Assembly (NCBI RefSeq): GCF_011769985.2
Contig: NZ_CP039734.2
Span: 1,178,001 to 1,242,000, forward strand
Reading direction: 5' to 3'
DNA length: 64,000 nt
From: Sulfurospirillum diekertiae
Lineage (GTDB): Bacteria; Campylobacterota; Campylobacteria; Campylobacterales; Sulfurospirillaceae
Shown: positions 46,208 through 54,123 of the stretch, piece by piece
Layout of the letters: each line of letters begins with the position of its first letter
How positions within the stretch are numbered: position 1 is the first letter of the stretch
Notes under the pieces: model-generated
Seen by the model: the letters and a program-made list of their open reading frames with translations, nothing else
Database searches by the model: none
What the model was told of the DNA's origin: nothing
Translations under genes and position numbers: made by a program

Positions 46208-47377
46208 ATGAATATTCATGAGTATCAGGCAAAAGAGATCTTTAAGAGATACAATGTTCCCACACCCAACGGCTATGTCGCCTTTAACGTTGAAGAGGCT
46301 GTAGAAAACGCAAAGAAACTTGGTGGTTCTATTTGGGTGGTAAAAGCTCAAATTCACGCAGGTGGACGTGGTCTTGGTGGTGGTGTAAAACTCGCCCGAA
46401 GCCTGGATGAAGTGAAAACACTTGCAAATGAAATTCTTGGTATGACTTTGGTCACACATCAGACTGGACCTGCGGGCAAACTGGTTCAAAAAGTCTACAT
46501 TGAAGAAGGTGCTGAGATTGCTGATGAGCTTTATCTTGGAATTGTCTTGGATCGCGCTCGTGAAATGCCAGTGATTATGGCATCACGCGAAGGTGGTATG
46601 GAGATTGAAAAAGTTGCAGCAGCAACTCCTGAAAAAATTATTAAAGTAGCCGTTGATCCATTTATCGGTTTTCAAGCCTTTCATGGCAGAGAACTTGCTT
46701 ATGGTTTAAGGCTTGCAAAAGAAGAGATCAGCAATTTTATTAAATTTGCAGCAGCACTCTACAAAGTGTATATGGAAAATGATGCAGAGATGATCGAAAT
46801 TAACCCTTTGGTTAAAACAAAAAGTGGTGCATTTATCGCATTGGATGGCAAGATGGGTTTTGATGATAACTCGCTCTTCCGACATCCTGACATTGAAGCA
46901 ATGCGCGATCCAAGTGAAGAAAATCCCATAGAGCGTGAAGCTTCAGGGTATGGATTGAGCTACGTTAAACTCGATGGTAATGTTGGTTGTATGGTCAATG
47001 GTGCTGGTCTTGCGATGGGTACGATGGATACAATTAACTACGTGGGAGGCACTCCTGCAAACTTCCTCGACGTGGGCGGCGGAGCGAATGCTCAAACCGT
47101 TGCTAAAGGCTTTGAAATCATTCTTAAAGATCCAAACGTCAAATCAATCTTTGTCAATATCTTTGGTGGTATTGTACGCTGTGACCGTATTGCCAATGGT
47201 ATCTTGGAAGCAACGAAACTGGTCGATGTTCACGTTCCTGTGATCGTTAGATTGGATGGTACAAATGCAAAAGAAGCCGCTGAAATTCTTAAAAATGCCA
47301 ACATCAAAAATATTATTACGGCAACTGATCTTAACGATGGCGCAATTAAAGCCGTTGCGTGTGCTAAAGGAAACTAA
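46208..47377 (+). CDS. sucC: Succinyl-CoA synthetase beta subunit
   Basis: A 389-residue ADP/GDP-forming subunit. The ATP-grasp domain begins [18 protein letters not shown] and includes [20 protein letters not shown]. The C-terminal ligase domain has [17 protein letters not shown] and [17 protein letters not shown]. Length matches SucC. ATG 46208 follows GGGAGGTTTT. The 122-nt gap after mdh is AT-rich with no clear hairpin and could hold a promoter. sucD follows after 2 nt. Confidence 0.97.
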   Translation: MNIHEYQAKEIFKRYNVPTPNGYVAFNVEEAVENAKKLGGSIWVVKAQIHAGGRGLGGGVKLARSLDEVKTLANEILGMTLVTHQTGPAGKLVQKVYIEEGAEIADELYLGIVLDRAREMPVIMASREGGMEIEKVAAATPEKIIKVAVDPFIGFQAFHGRELAYGLRLAKEEISNFIKFAAALYKVYMENDAEMIEINPLVKTKSGAFIALDGKMGFDDNSLFRHPDIEAMRDPSEENPIEREASGYGLSYVKLDGNVGCMVNGAGLAMGTMDTINYVGGTPANFLDVGGGANAQTVAKGFEIILKDPNVKSIFVNIFGGIVRCDRIANGILEATKLVDVHVPVIVRLDGTNAKEAAEILKNANIKNIITATDLNDGAIKAVACAKGN

Positions 47378-47379
47378 TT

Positions 47380-48252
47380 ATGAGCATATTGATTGATAAA
47401 AATACAAAAGTAATTGTTCAAGGTTTTACGGGTAAAGAGGGTAGCTTTCATGCTGAACAGTGTTTGGCGTATGGTACGAAAATCGTTGGCGGTGTAACAC
47501 CGGGCAAAGGTGGCACAGAACATTTGGGTCAACCTGTGTTTAATACAGTACGTGAAGCTGTTTTAGCAACTGGTGCAACTGTTAGTATGGTATTTGTTCC
47601 ACCTGCCTTTGTTGGGGACGCAGTTTTAGAAGCGGCCGATGCAGGTATTGAACTCTCTGTCATTATTACAGAAGGTTCACCTGTTCGTGATATGCAAAGA
47701 GCCAAAGCGTATGCCGTTAAAAAAGGGATGAAAACCATTGGACCAAACTGTCCAGGAATTATCACGGCTGAAGAGTGTAAAATCGGCATTATGCCAGGTT
47801 CTATTTTCAAAAAAGGGAATATTGGCTTGATTAGTAAATCAGGTACATTGACTTATGAAGGTGCAAACCAAGTGTGTAATGAAGGCTTTGGTATTACTAC
47901 CGCTGTAGGTATTGGCGGTGATCCTATTATTGGACTTTCCTACTTGCAACTTCTTCCACTGTTTGAAGCAGATCCTGAGACGGAAGCGATCGTTATGATC
48001 GGTGAGATCGGAGGCGATCTTGAAATTCAAGCAGCAAAATTTATTAAAGAGCACATTAAAAAGCCTGTCGTTGCTTTTATTGCGGGTCAAACTGCACCAA
48101 AAGGTAAACGTATGGGACATGCCGGTGCGATTGTAAGCGGTAGTGCTGGAACAGCAGCAGAAAAAATGGATGCGCTTACAAAAGCAGGAGTTCATGTCGT
48201 CAAATCACCTGCTGAGATCGGGAAAAAGATCGCAGAGGTTTTGAAAAAATAA
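47380..48252 (+). CDS. sucD: Succinyl-CoA synthetase alpha subunit
   Basis: A 290-residue CoA-binding subunit carrying the phosphohistidine. [18 protein letters not shown] and [19 protein letters not shown] form the CoA-binding part. The active-site His lies in [16 protein letters not shown] text ([18 protein letters not shown]). [20 protein letters not shown] is typical. It sits 2 nt after sucC. A 96-nt gap with two overlapping hairpins separates it from oorD. Confidence 0.97.
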   Translation: MSILIDKNTKVIVQGFTGKEGSFHAEQCLAYGTKIVGGVTPGKGGTEHLGQPVFNTVREAVLATGATVSMVFVPPAFVGDAVLEAADAGIELSVIITEGSPVRDMQRAKAYAVKKGMKTIGPNCPGIITAEECKIGIMPGSIFKKGNIGLISKSGTLTYEGANQVCNEGFGITTAVGIGGDPIIGLSYLQLLPLFEADPETEAIVMIGEIGGDLEIQAAKFIKEHIKKPVVAFIAGQTAPKGKRMGHAGAIVSGSAGTAAEKMDALTKAGVHVVKSPAEIGKKIAEVLKK

Positions 48253-48265
48253 TACATTAAGTCTG

Positions 48266-48308
48266 CTAGATGTTACACTATTGTACAATCTAGTAAAGTC
48301 TTTTACTA
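48266..48308 (+). promoter_or_regulatory. Overlapping inverted repeats between sucD and oorD
   Basis: CTAGAT (48266-48271) and ATCTAG (48288-48293) could form one hairpin with a 16-nt loop. TAGTAAA (48291-48297) and TTTACTA (48302-48308) could form another. They share 48291-48293, so the two foldings are mutually exclusive. No T-run follows either. This might be an operator, an mRNA-processing site or a leader switch for oorDABC. Confidence 0.35.
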
Positions 48309-48348
48309 AGCATTTGATATTTAGAGTTAAGATAAAGGAGAATGAAGA

Positions 48349-48666
48349 ATGGGTTTAATTACTGCACCCAGTAATACACCAGTATGGGTTAATGTCTCTA
48401 GGTGTAAAGCGTGTGATATTTGTGTCAGTATGTGTCCAGCAGGTGTTTTGGGAATGATTCAAGCACCTAACTCGACATTGGGATCAATGATAGAGGTTGT
48501 AGCTCCAGATTCCTGTATTGGATGTAAAGATTGTGAATTACATTGTCCAGATTTTGCTATCTATGTAGCAGATAAAAGTGAATTTAAGTTTGCGAAGCTT
48601 TCAGAAGCCTCTAAAGAGAGAGCTGAAAAAGTGAAACAAAATAAATTTAGAAAACTTAGCGCATAA
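48349..48666 (+). CDS. oorD: 2-oxoglutarate:acceptor oxidoreductase delta subunit, 2[4Fe-4S] ferredoxin
   Basis: A 105-residue ferredoxin-like subunit with two cluster motifs: CKACDICVSMCPAGVLGM and CIGCKDCELHCPDFAIYV. It passes electrons from the OorAB core to ferredoxin, flavodoxin or quinone. The Lys-rich C-terminal tail follows. ATG 48349 has AAAGGAGAATGAAGA upstream. It is the first gene of oorDABC, the order known from Helicobacter and Campylobacter. Confidence 0.95.
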   Translation: MGLITAPSNTPVWVNVSRCKACDICVSMCPAGVLGMIQAPNSTLGSMIEVVAPDSCIGCKDCELHCPDFAIYVADKSEFKFAKLSEASKERAEKVKQNKFRKLSA

Positions 48667-48675
48667 GGATCATTG

Positions 48676-49809
48676 ATGGCAAGAGAAGTAATATCAAGCG
48701 GCAATGCCTTAGTAGCAAAAGCTGCAGTAGAATGTGGATGTAAATTTTTTGGAGGCTATCCAATTACGCCTTCGAGTGAAATTGCTGAGGATTTGAGTAA
48801 ACTGCTTCCAAAATTTGGTGGAAAATTTATCCAAATGGAAGATGAGATAGCTGGTATCTGTGTAGCACTTGGTGCTTCAATGAGTGGAACCAAGTCAATG
48901 ACTGCTTCATCAGGCCCAGGAATTTCCCTCAAATCAGAGCAAATTGGTTACAGTTTTATCACGGAAGTTCCTTTGGTAATCGTTAATGTTATGCGTGGTG
49001 GTCCTTCAACGGGTCTTCCAACGCGTGTTTCTCAAGCGGATATTGGTCAAGCAAAATACCCAACACATGGTGATTTTGCTTCTATTTCACTTTGCCCTGG
49101 TAGTTTAGAGGAAGCCTATACTGAAACGATTAGAGCATTTAACATTGCTGAAAAATACATGACACCTGTTTTTGTTCTTTTGGATGAAACGCTCGGACAT
49201 ATGCATGGAAAAGCAATTCTTCCTGATCTTGCAGAAATTGAGAAAAGTGTGGTTAAACGTGCCGAATTTACAGGTGATCCAAAAGATTATAAACCTTATG
49301 CAGCTGCTCCAACAGAGCCTGCGGTTTTAAATCCTTTCTTTAAAGGGTACCATTACCATGTTACAGGTTTACATCATGGGGAAATGGGTTTTCCAACGGA
49401 AGATGGTACGATTTGTGAGTATAATATTGAGCGTTTAGTCAATAAAATCAAGACTAAAACAGATGATCTTGTTCATTATGAAGAGTTTATGCTTGAAGAT
49501 GCGGATGTCTGTATTATTGCGTATGGTAGTATCTCTCGAGGGGCAAAAGAAGCGGTGATGAAACTTCGTCAAGATGGCATCAAAGCAGGTCTTTTTAGAC
49601 CGATTACACTTTGGCCAAGCCCGGTTGCAAAACTACAAGAAATTGGTAAAAAATTCAAAAAAATTATGGTAACCGAACTCAACATGGGACAATATTTAGA
49701 AGAGATTGAGCGTGTTATGAAACGAGATGATTTTGCGACATTGCATAAAGCAAACGGTCGTCCAATCGCTCCCCTTGAAATGGTTGCTAAAGTTAAGGAG
49801 ATGATGTAA
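48676..49809 (+). CDS. oorA: 2-oxoglutarate:acceptor oxidoreductase alpha subunit
   Basis: A 377-residue subunit with the pyrimidine-binding domain. EVISSGNALVAKAAVECGC, FFGGYPITPSSEIAEDL, TASSGPGISLKSEQIGY and VMRGGPSTGLPT match the family. Together with OorB it binds thiamine diphosphate and decarboxylates 2-oxoglutarate to succinyl-CoA. ATG 48676 has AAGG 7 nt upstream; an in-frame TTG just before it is less likely. It overlaps oorB by one base (TAATG). Confidence 0.97.
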   Translation: MAREVISSGNALVAKAAVECGCKFFGGYPITPSSEIAEDLSKLLPKFGGKFIQMEDEIAGICVALGASMSGTKSMTASSGPGISLKSEQIGYSFITEVPLVIVNVMRGGPSTGLPTRVSQADIGQAKYPTHGDFASISLCPGSLEEAYTETIRAFNIAEKYMTPVFVLLDETLGHMHGKAILPDLAEIEKSVVKRAEFTGDPKDYKPYAAAPTEPAVLNPFFKGYHYHVTGLHHGEMGFPTEDGTICEYNIERLVNKIKTKTDDLVHYEEFMLEDADVCIIAYGSISRGAKEAVMKLRQDGIKAGLFRPITLWPSPVAKLQEIGKKFKKIMVTELNMGQYLEEIERVMKRDDFATLHKANGRPIAPLEMVAKVKEMM

Positions 49810-50642
49810 TGGCATTTAATTACGATAAATATCTACGTGTAGATAAAATGCCAACCTTATGGTGTTGGGGTTGTGGTGATGGTGTTATTCTAAAATCTGT
49901 TATTCGTGCAATCGATACAATGGGTTGGGATATGAATGATGTCTGTATTGTTTCAGGTATTGGTTGTAGTGGACGTTTTAGTTCTTACATTGATTGTAAT
50001 ACCGTTCATACAACGCATGGTCGTGCCATTGCGTATGCAACGGGTATTAAACTTGCCAATCCTGAAAAACATGTCATTGTTGTTACGGGTGACGGCGATG
50101 GTCTCGCCATTGGTGGTAACCATACGATTCATGGCTGTCGAAGAAATATTGATCTTAACCATGTTTTAATTAACAACTTTATTTACGGTTTGACCAATTC
50201 TCAAACGAGTCCAACCACACCACAAGGTATGTGGACAGCCACAGCAAACTATGGTAATGTTGACCCAACGTTTGATGCAGCACGCCTTGCCGATGCAGCA
50301 GGCGCTACATTTGTTGCTCGTGAATCCGTTCTTGATCCACAAAAATTGGAAAAAGTTTTGGTCGCAGGTTTTTCTCATAAAGGTTACTCTTTCTTTGATA
50401 TATTCTCTAACTGTCACATCAACCTTGGACGTAAAAACAAAATGGGTGAAGCAGTCCAAAATCTTAAATGGATTGAAGGTCGCATTGTGGGTAAGAAAAA
50501 GTTTGACCTTTTAAGCGATGAAGAGCGTGTGGATAAATTCCCAACAGGTATCCTCAAACAAGAAGAGGGCAAACTCGAATACTGTGCTGCATATGACAAA
50601 GTCATTTATGCAGCACAAAATAAAACCACAGTACAGCTATAA
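49809..50642 (+). CDS. oorB: 2-oxoglutarate:acceptor oxidoreductase beta subunit
   Basis: A 277-residue subunit binding the diphosphate of TPP. WCWGCGDGVILKSVIRA, GIGCSGRFSSYIDCNTVHTTHGRA and the TPP motif GDGDGLAIGGNHTIHGCRRN are visible, as is NNFIYGLTNSQTSPTTPQGM. Oxygen-sensitive clusters are expected to be bound by OorB and OorD. ATG 49809 shares a base with the oorA stop. oorC starts 10 nt after the stop. Confidence 0.97.
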   Translation: MAFNYDKYLRVDKMPTLWCWGCGDGVILKSVIRAIDTMGWDMNDVCIVSGIGCSGRFSSYIDCNTVHTTHGRAIAYATGIKLANPEKHVIVVTGDGDGLAIGGNHTIHGCRRNIDLNHVLINNFIYGLTNSQTSPTTPQGMWTATANYGNVDPTFDAARLADAAGATFVARESVLDPQKLEKVLVAGFSHKGYSFFDIFSNCHINLGRKNKMGEAVQNLKWIEGRIVGKKKFDLLSDEERVDKFPTGILKQEEGKLEYCAAYDKVIYAAQNKTTVQL

Positions 50643-50652
50643 GGAGCCCCTG

Positions 50653-51210
50653 ATGAGAAGACAATTACGTTTCGTTGGCGTTGGTGGTCAGGGTGTTATC
50701 TTGGCGGGTGAGATTTTAGCAGTTGCAAAGATTAAAGAGGGCGGTTATGGTGTCAAAGCATCAACGTATACCTCTCAAGTGCGTGGCGGACCAACAAAAG
50801 TTGATATCTTGCTTGACGAGAGTGAAATCCTTTTTCCGTATGCCAATGAGGGTGAGATTGAGTTTATGATCGCTACAGCGCAAGTCAGCTTCAATCACTT
50901 TAAAAGTGGTGTAAAACCAGGTGCTATTATCGTTGTAGAACCAAACTTGGTGACTGTCAATGAGGAAGATCGTAAAAAATGGAAGATCGTTGAAATTCCT
51001 ATTATTACGATTGCAAAAGAAGAGGTTGGCAATGTTATCACCCAATCGGTTGTGGCACTTTCCATTACCGTTGAAATGACAAAAGTGTTAGCCCATGATT
51101 TAGTCCGTGATGTAATGCTTTCTAAAGTACCAGAAAAAGTTCATGCTGATAATATTAAAGCGTATGAACTTGGTATTAAATACGCCAAAGAAGCGCTTGC
51201 GACACTTTAA
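50653..51210 (+). CDS. oorC: 2-oxoglutarate:acceptor oxidoreductase gamma subunit
   Basis: A 185-residue subunit. LRFVGVGGQGVILAGEILA and KASTYTSQVRGGPTKVDILL are typical of the gamma domain. The start is ATG 50653, 6 nt after AAGGAG; longer frames reach into oorB and are not supported. It ends the TCA block and is followed by a bidirectional hairpin terminator. Confidence 0.96.
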   Translation: MRRQLRFVGVGGQGVILAGEILAVAKIKEGGYGVKASTYTSQVRGGPTKVDILLDESEILFPYANEGEIEFMIATAQVSFNHFKSGVKPGAIIVVEPNLVTVNEEDRKKWKIVEIPIITIAKEEVGNVITQSVVALSITVEMTKVLAHDLVRDVMLSKVPEKVHADNIKAYELGIKYAKEALATL

Positions 51211-51217
51211 AACTTTA

Positions 51218-51244
51218 AGCTCTTCGGGATAAAACCGAAGGGCT
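51218..51244. terminator. Rho-independent terminator after oorDABC
   Basis: AGCTCTTCGG (51218-51227) pairs with CCGAAGGGCT (51235-51244) with one wobble, around a 7-nt loop, followed by a T-rich tract from 51247. It also lies at the end of the convergent gene 51256-51942 and could stop both. Confidence 0.8.
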
Positions 51245-51255
51245 AATTTTATTTA

Positions 51256-51942
51256 TTATTTATTGGGTAAAAATTGTAAAATTGTTTGTATTATAGTTAT
51301 TATTGCAGTAATAACTGTAAATATTGCACCAACTTCATTAATTCCTAGCTTCTTTTGCTCCTTGTTATATGTATTTATTTTGATATATGGAAATATCTTT
51401 TGCTTTAATATTAATGTAAATATGATTATAAAAGCTAAAAAAGTTAATACTGACAAAAACATCGAATTGTATTGTTGTTTTGTATAAAAATTGATTGTAT
51501 ATATAATAGATACAGCTAGATTTATACCAAATATTATTGCAATAGATAAATGTTGCATAAACGAATACCATGGTTTTTTATTTTTAAAAAAATTAAAAAT
51601 TTGATGTTTTTTACCATAAAACCATGTATCATCATGTGAACTGAGCTGACATTGCCCAAAATTATTATGTAATGTAATGCTAATACTACCTTCAATTTCA
51701 TGATCGATGCGTCGATACATTCTTAATGATAAATAAGAAGAAAATTTTGCTAAATCGTTATGCAAAAACAATTCATTAAAACTACTAGCAGAAATAGTTG
51801 TATCGTTATAAGTGAATTCAATTGAGAGCTGATCTGTTTGGTTATTCTGAACAAGAATGCTTTCTAACTCCAGTAAATCTTTTTTGAATAAATTTACAGG
51901 AGGTAATTGAAATAGTTCGCGGTATTCTTTTTTCTTCGGCAT
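51256..51942 (-). CDS. Hypothetical membrane protein, AT-rich
   Basis: A 228-residue protein of unknown function. The first 120 residues are soluble with beta-like text (LSIEFTYNDTTISASSFNEL, then SISITLHNNFGQCQL). Three hydrophobic helices follow (LSIAIIFGINLAVSIIYTINF; MFLSVLTFLAFIIIFTLIL; GAIFTVITAIITIIQTILQF). Codon use is visibly more AT-rich than the TCA genes next door. It lies outside the att-bounded element by the repeat coordinates, so it may be an older acquisition. I do not recognise a family. Confidence 0.6.
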   Translation of the reverse strand: MPKKKEYRELFQLPPVNLFKKDLLELESILVQNNQTDQLSIEFTYNDTTISASSFNELFLHNDLAKFSSYLSLRMYRRIDHEIEGSISITLHNNFGQCQLSSHDDTWFYGKKHQIFNFFKNKKPWYSFMQHLSIAIIFGINLAVSIIYTINFYTKQQYNSMFLSVLTFLAFIIIFTLILKQKIFPYIKINTYNKEQKKLGINEVGAIFTVITAIITIIQTILQFLPNK

Positions 51943-52048
51943 CTTTATCCCTAGATTATTATGTTTTTATTTCTGCTGGTATTATATATTAATAATTTAG
52001 AGTAAGATAACAAAAGAGGATAGATTGCTCATTACTAGTAAAGCTATT

Positions 52049-52348
52049 TTAAAAAAATAACCACACCAGTAAAACTACTCCGAAACCAAGATTGAACCAG
52101 CTTATGCCATCTTCAAAGAGTTTGATCAATATTTCATAGTCAAATTTTTCAAGGGATGAGGGCTGCATTGCTAAACCATTTTGCGCAAAATGCACAATCT
52201 CCGTTGCGTAAAAATAAGCGATGATTTCAGGAGCAATAAAAAAGAGAATAATTCCTAAAGCACTCCAAAGAGTTTTTTTGGGTTTCATATCGCTCAGGGC
52301 TTTTCGTGTGGCAGGGTGGCGCGCTATTTTTTGGAGTTTATCTCTCAC
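52049..52348 (-). CDS. Small membrane protein of unknown function beside attL
   Basis: A 99-residue protein with two hydrophobic helices (SALGIILFFIAPEIIAYFYA and FNLGFGVVLLVWLFF) after a basic N-terminus. I choose GTG 52348, with AAAGG 6 nt upstream. The open frame extends upstream to ATG 52405, but the extra residues (MTRPIPVTRS) are the translated tRNA-derived att repeat, so that longer form is probably an integration artefact. In the unoccupied chromosome this gene would lie directly beside the tRNA-Gly gene. Function unknown. Confidence 0.55.
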   Translation of the reverse strand: MRDKLQKIARHPATRKALSDMKPKKTLWSALGIILFFIAPEIIAYFYATEIVHFAQNGLAMQPSSLEKFDYEILIKLFEDGISWFNLGFGVVLLVWLFF

Positions 52349-52374
52349 GAAAGACCTTTGGGAAGTTTTGAATG

Positions 52375-52398
52375 TGGAGCGGGTGACGGGAATCGGAC
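52375..52398. repeat. attL, left copy of the tRNA-derived direct repeat
   Basis: This 24-bp sequence is identical to the final 24 nt of the tRNA-Gly gene at 61966-61989 (CCA end, acceptor strand and part of the T arm). The match ends at 52398, where the sequence diverges (GCGTCA against CCGCTA). No complete tRNA can be folded here. Confidence 0.9.
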
Positions 52399-52464
52399 GC
52401 GTCATTTTTAATTTTTAGAATAATCTTTCTTTTGAAATTATATAAGAATAGATAAACAATGTCA

Positions 52465-52476
52465 AGATCCCTATTT
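52465..52476. repeat. End-proximal inverted repeat, left copy
   Basis: AGATCCCTATTT here is the exact reverse complement of AAATAGGGATCT at 61928-61939. Each lies a short distance inside an att repeat (67 and 27 nt). They may be binding sites for the recombinase or an accessory factor. Confidence 0.5.
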
Positions 52477-52549
52477 AATGGTATTTTATTTACTATTATT
52501 TATCTTTTTATATAATTATTTTTAATAAATCAAAATTGTGTTATCTAAA

Positions 52550-52574
52550 AAAACACAACCTGAAAACACAACCT
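52550..52574. repeat. Tandem arm-type direct repeat, left end
   Basis: Two identical 12-bp copies of AAAACACAACCT (52550-52561 and 52563-52574). A related tandem pair built on AAAAGCACAAC lies in the same orientation at 61819-61843 near the other end. Their position, about 150 nt from each att repeat, fits arm-type sites of a tyrosine integrase. Confidence 0.55.
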
Positions 52575-52905
52575 ATTTGTCCTGAGTTGTCTCATTGTTA
52601 TCTTCTTTTTTGATGACATCACTAACAGTAATCTTCGTTTCATACGGAACAAATGTCTTATTATTGTCAACAGATGATGAAACAACATACGAAGATTTAT
52701 TAACATCAATATTTTTATTATTAGTATCTTCTTCAGCAGAAGAACCTGCTAAAAACACAAGACCACCAGCAGCAAAGAAAAGAGGAGCGGCAAGACCACC
52801 GCTTCCTGCAGCTGACATCATATTGCCGCCAGCTGTTTTTGTATCTTTTGCGGAACAACCTAAAAAAACAAGAGAGATGAAAATAAGAAGTAATGTTTTT
52901 TTCAT
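52573..52905 (-). CDS. Small putative lipoprotein
   Basis: A 110-residue protein with a lipoprotein signal (KKTLLLIFISLVFLGC, Cys17 as the lipidated residue). The next segment is Gly/Ala-rich and hydrophobic (AAGSGGLAAPLFFAAGGLVFLAGS), then a polar, Asn/Lys/Asp-rich tail. Its stop codon overlaps the left arm-type repeats. I do not recognise a family. It is the leftmost gene inside the mobile element, transcribed towards attL. Confidence 0.6.
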   Translation of the reverse strand: MKKTLLLIFISLVFLGCSAKDTKTAGGNMMSAAGSGGLAAPLFFAAGGLVFLAGSSAEEDTNNKNIDVNKSSYVVSSSVDNNKTFVPYETKITVSDVIKKEDNNETTQDK

Positions 52906-53100
52906 AAAGCTACTTTGTATGAGAATGTATTAAAATTTATATTACTTGAAATTGTATAATATGTGTCTTAGAAATGAATATAAATAATACTCAATTAGTA
53001 ATTTTATATTTAAAATAATATAAATACACTCGTTTTACCATATATGAAGTAGCAGTGAGATACGATTATTTGATTGAATTATCATAAAAAGGGGCTATAT

Positions 53101-54051
53101 ATGAAGCGTTTGTGTTTGATATTTGTTATGTTACTTGGTACTTCACTTTTTGGGAGTGATCTGGAAGAAGGGTTAAAGCTTTATGATCAAAATGATTTTG
53201 CAAAAGCTTTTTCTCTATTTGAAAAATCTTGTAATGACGTAAATGCAAGAGGATGTTATATGCTTGGCAAAATGTATGGTTATGGTCAAGGTGTTAAGAC
53301 AGATTTTTTAAAAGCATCACAATTTTATGAAAAAGCCTGTAATGGGGGAGATGCAGAAGGGTGTCTTACTCTTGGGAATATGTATAACGTAGGAGACGGT
53401 GTTCAACAAAATTCTTCTAAAGCAGTGTCATTGTATGAAAAAGCGTGCAATGGTGGAAATGTATATGGATGTTTTAATTTTGGAAATATGTATAATAATG
53501 GTCAAGGTATCAAACAAGATTATTCTAAGGCTATACAATTTTATGAAAAAGCCTGCAATGGTGGCTTTGCAGCAGGTTGCTATAATTTTGGAGTGATGTC
53601 CGCGAATGGTCAAGGTATCAAAAAAGATTATTCTAAGGCTATACAATTTTATGAAAAAGCCTGCAAGGGTGATGATATGTTAGGATGCAATAATCTTGGA
53701 AATATGTATAGTGCTGGTCGAGGCGTCAAACAAGATTTTTCTAAAGCGATACCACTCTACGAAAAAGCATGTAATAGTGGTGAGGCATTAGGATGTAACA
53801 ACCTTGGATTAAGGTATGATAAGGGGGAAGGCATCAAACAAGATTCTTTTAAAGCGTTTCAATTATATGAAAAAGCGTGTAAGGGCGATAATGCCTCAGG
53901 ATGTAGTAACCTTGGCGCAATGTATTTTAATGGTCAAGGTGTTAAACAAAATTCAACCAAAGCTCTTGATTTTTTTGGGAAAGCATGTGATTTGAAAAAT
54001 GAACAAGGGTGTCAAAATTATGCTAAATTGAAAAAACAATTAGGTAAATAA
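53101..54051 (+). CDS. Sel1-repeat, Hcp-like cysteine-rich secreted protein
   Basis: A 316-residue protein with a signal peptide (LCLIFVMLLGTSLFGS) and Sel1-like repeats of 36 residues. Each repeat has a Cys pair in the pattern YEKACNGG...GC, and I count eight such pairs, as in the Helicobacter cysteine-rich proteins (Hcp), whose repeats are disulfide-bridged. Those proteins are secreted and some bind beta-lactams or host factors. Two neighbouring repeats are almost identical at DNA level (108-bp period from 53497 and 53605), a sign of recent duplication. ATG 53101 is preferred over an upstream codon because it begins the signal peptide. Carried by the mobile element. Confidence 0.85.
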   Translation: MKRLCLIFVMLLGTSLFGSDLEEGLKLYDQNDFAKAFSLFEKSCNDVNARGCYMLGKMYGYGQGVKTDFLKASQFYEKACNGGDAEGCLTLGNMYNVGDGVQQNSSKAVSLYEKACNGGNVYGCFNFGNMYNNGQGIKQDYSKAIQFYEKACNGGFAAGCYNFGVMSANGQGIKKDYSKAIQFYEKACKGDDMLGCNNLGNMYSAGRGVKQDFSKAIPLYEKACNSGEALGCNNLGLRYDKGEGIKQDSFKAFQLYEKACKGDNASGCSNLGAMYFNGQGVKQNSTKALDFFGKACDLKNEQGCQNYAKLKKQLGK

Positions 54052-54081
54052 TTCCTGCTGACACTTTCTATAAAATAAATC

Positions 54082-54123
54082 AAGTGAAGTGAGCCACCGC
54101 CCTATGTGCGGATGGCTTCACTT
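54082..54123. terminator. Long hairpin between the Sel1 gene and the FtsK-like gene
   Basis: AAGTGAAG (54082-54089) pairs with CTTCACTT (54116-54123), with further inner pairing of GCCA with TGGC and CCGC with GCGG. It sits between convergent genes and covers the stop of the minus-strand ATPase gene. Likely a bidirectional terminator, though no long T-run follows. Confidence 0.55.

Noticed and set aside
52375..52398. A second tRNA-Gly gene at the left boundary
   Set aside because: Only the 3' 24 nt are present; D arm and anticodon arm are missing, so it is an att repeat.
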